Shown: positions 63,301 through 64,000 of the stretch, piece after piece
How positions within the stretch are numbered: position 1 is the first letter of the stretch
Layout of the letters: each line of letters starts with the position of its first letter
Assembly: GCF_030814695.1 (NCBI RefSeq)
Contig: NZ_JAUSVL010000001.1
Coordinates: forward strand, 2,082,227 to 2,146,226
Direction of reading: 5' to 3'
Source of the DNA: Oligosphaera ethanolica
GTDB lineage: Bacteria; Verrucomicrobiota; Lentisphaeria; Oligosphaerales; Oligosphaeraceae
DNA: 64,000 bases
Program-made: the position numbers and the translations under genes
Notes under the pieces: generated by a model
Databases searched by the model: none
Seen by the model: only the letters and a program-made list of their open reading frames with translations
What the model was told of the DNA's origin: nothing

Positions 63301-64000
63301 CCGCAATCTCGAGCTCGGCGAAAATGCCATGCTGGCGGAAACGGACGAGCCGGGCTTCGTCGATCTGGCGGCAGGCGATTTCCGGCTGCAGGACGACTCG
63401 GTCGTCTTCAAGCGCCTGGCATTCCGGCAGCTACCGGTCGCGGAAATTGGCGTCTATGAGCACCCGCTGCGGGCGTCATGGCCAGTAGTGACCACGCCGA
63501 TGCGCATGCCGGAATGGCACAGCGAACAGGCGGCGGCGGTATCCGGCATCATGCCCCACGCGCGAGCGATTCACCCGGTACGCGCAGCGAAAGTCGCCAG
63601 CGCCCCGCAGCTTGATGGCGACATCAACGCCGCCGAATGGCCGGTGGCGCCCCTGCTGATCAAAGAAACGCCCGACCGCAAGGCGCTGCGCGGCAAGCCC
63701 GCCGAAGCATGGCTGATGCACGATGGCGACATGCTTTTCGTGGCCCTGCGCGTGCCTGTCACCAGCGAAGCCGCCCTCCTGGCGCATAGAACCGGCCACT
63801 GGGGCCAGATCGACGGCATGGAAATCTGCCTGCGCGAACGCCGCACGGCGGCGGCAGACGCCCCGGCCCCCATCCTGGTTCTCCAGGGTTTCCCCAATGG
63901 CGCCAAGGCGGGCTTGCCCCATCCCGAGGAATTGGTGAACCCACAGGTCATTGCGCTGAATAGGCTGGCGGCATACCGCGCAGTCTGCCGTGACGGCTTC
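60353..64000 (+). CDS. Large secreted LamG plus right-handed beta-helix protein (3' truncated by window edge)
   Basis: At least 1216 residues with no stop to the window end. An N-terminal signal (LLALSAMLSVVGCLQAQ) has a possible lipobox, VVGC. Domains in order: LamG/concanavalin-like (about 28-235: LLQWPLTEGDGNVANDHSG, SWTLSAWVRPDK, LGVWTHVVMVCDREAGQ, GDMGAIGVYRQAL), an Ala/Glu-rich helical stretch, a parallel beta-helix carbohydrate-active type region from about 385 (VVVAPDGDDSGDGTPTSPLK, LEGLAFDLGRYRGIVAENC, GNRVSHCLMYD, DNIFDNNLFIDNK), and a C-terminal CBM9-like start (APQLDGDINAAEWP). Such proteins degrade or bind plant or algal polysaccharides. ATG 60353 starts the signal; 60341 is an in-frame alternative. 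Confidence 0.86.
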   Translation, partial: MPTSSRRLLALSAMLSVVGCLQAQPLLQWPLTEGDGNVANDHSGNGLNGVITAKWHPSAEGPVLNFDGTAATQVTIDLPEDKRLGTGSWTLSAWVRPDKLGMPESREGQNTRRMFSYGQWPQAIITLNINGNGSFGCYMAYNDVQGKRVSGDASSAPGAVALGVWTHVVMVCDREAGQLRPYVNGIRQGAKALPTTFAGDFDVFGNLSFGNGWQNYSGDMGAIGVYRQALADSAVIGLFREQSPRFGMAEDTLNEQEKAALAAAAEAAARAEAMNAYQEKSDAASAAIAAGDYRAAQAPLRELLAQTQTPAHFRSYAHLRLAQAMVLAGDRDGAQREYAALAETTDYPAVHRQEARELIDELDRQARGLPPRDPAANRTAIPSISDFAAEVVVAPDGDDSGDGTPTSPLKTLNRARDLVRALRGRGEKGAIRVLVRSGVYPVTETFTLTAEDSGTAEGPVVYQAEELGKAVFYGGAKVRDFEPVTAPDILARLPEEARGKVWQADLRAQGISNYGALRVRGGIGQPPAPPTLELFVNGQPMTLARWPNEGFVPIRELIEPGSAKEKKPSVFGYNDDRHARWTKANDPWLFGYWLFLWADATIKIGKIDTEAKTITTAEPYHYGGRGMNNTQGIIYYAFNLLEEIDQPGEWYLDREAGMLYLYPEGDPNRAIVEIGMHAGPMASLTEVSHVRLEGLAFDLGRYRGIVAENCSDCLVAGCTLTRLADTGIIATGGKRFGIFGCDLSALGRLGVILQGGDRKTLTPAGHFLENCRIHSFGRVDRTYTQAVSLGGVGNRVSHCLMYDCPTSVISMGGNDHVFEYNDVHSAVKESDDQGGVDMWGNPTFRGNIFRFNRFRSVGKPAVGHAVHGQAAIRFDDAISGQLVYGNILYQGSNGNFGAIQMNSGRDNIFDNNLFIDNKHAISGGWNPGNAHWKDTQTGKKAEAYTSDLYLERYPAIATMFDGNGRNFFWRNVFWRCGTIGQRGRNLELGENAMLAETDEPGFVDLAAGDFRLQDDSVVFKRLAFRQLPVAEIGVYEHPLRASWPVVTTPMRMPEWHSEQAAAVSGIMPHARAIHPVRAAKVASAPQLDGDINAAEWPVAPLLIKETPDRKALRGKPAEAWLMHDGDMLFVALRVPVTSEAALLAHRTGHWGQIDGMEICLRERRTAAADAPAPILVLQGFPNGAKAGLPHPEELVNPQVIALNRLAAYRAVCRDGF

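Overview
The window is GC-rich DNA with short intergenic gaps inside operons and many dispersed repeats between them. The best lineage clue is the pair of pseudopilin genes near 23.8-27.2 kb, whose leader ([28 protein letters not shown]) is the form found in very large gene families of Lentisphaerae and related PVC-group bacteria. Lipid A and LPS-core genes (lpxB, a heptosyltransferase) and a LolA/MMPL lipid-export pair show a Gram-negative envelope. I infer a Lentisphaerae/Victivallales-like bacterium. No rRNA, tRNA or CRISPR array was recognised.

Layout. 0-4.8 kb: end of metX, then metW, lpxB, a beta-lactamase-fold hydrolase and a heptosyltransferase, partly ATGA-coupled. 4.9-9.0 kb: a PocR/AraC regulator divergent from a ferredoxin and an FAD oxidoreductase, then a TPP riboswitch in front of a His-type thi4. 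9-13.5 kb: a secreted SGNH hydrolase, a PfkB kinase and argJ. 13.7-16.6 kb: a three-gene operon of a small wHTH protein, a tubulin/FtsZ-like GTPase and a Ser/Thr kinase. 17.1-19.0 kb: a complete IS with a 6-bp target duplication whose unoccupied counterpart lies at 51.2 kb. 19.2-22.4 kb: an Hsp70-family gene and tgt. 23.8-26.3 kb: a pseudopilin gene cut in its conserved leader by a 1.9-kb element that carries only a large serine recombinase. 26.5-30.4 kb: an intact pseudopilin gene and a DUF1538 membrane protein with a PII-like partner.

32.6-54.3 kb is a large biosynthetic cluster: three complete ketosynthases, two truncated KS-like partners, two ACPs, an AMP ligase, two hotdog dehydratases (one fused to a radical SAM enzyme), a ketoreductase, a thioesterase, two B12-type radical SAM proteins, two acyltransferases, a GT2-DUF2062 glycosyltransferase, a LolA-like carrier, an MMPL exporter fused to a DUF3261-like lipoprotein domain and a CrtI-like oxidoreductase. 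The parts match the logic of aryl-polyene/flexirubin clusters, in which a polyene acyl chain is made on ACP and exported to the outer membrane. No ammonia lyase is present, and three radical SAM enzymes are; the B12 radical SAM/CrtI/multi-KS combination also recalls proposed ladderane clusters. Product unknown. trpB follows.

55.7-60.3 kb holds an IS110-family transposase, a group II intron inside the stem of a repeat hairpin, and inverted copies of the repeats found at 30.6-31.6 kb, so the biosynthetic cluster is bracketed by inverted repeats. The window ends inside a large secreted LamG/beta-helix protein. Throughout, intergenic space is a mosaic of modular hairpin repeats whose copies show compensatory stem changes.
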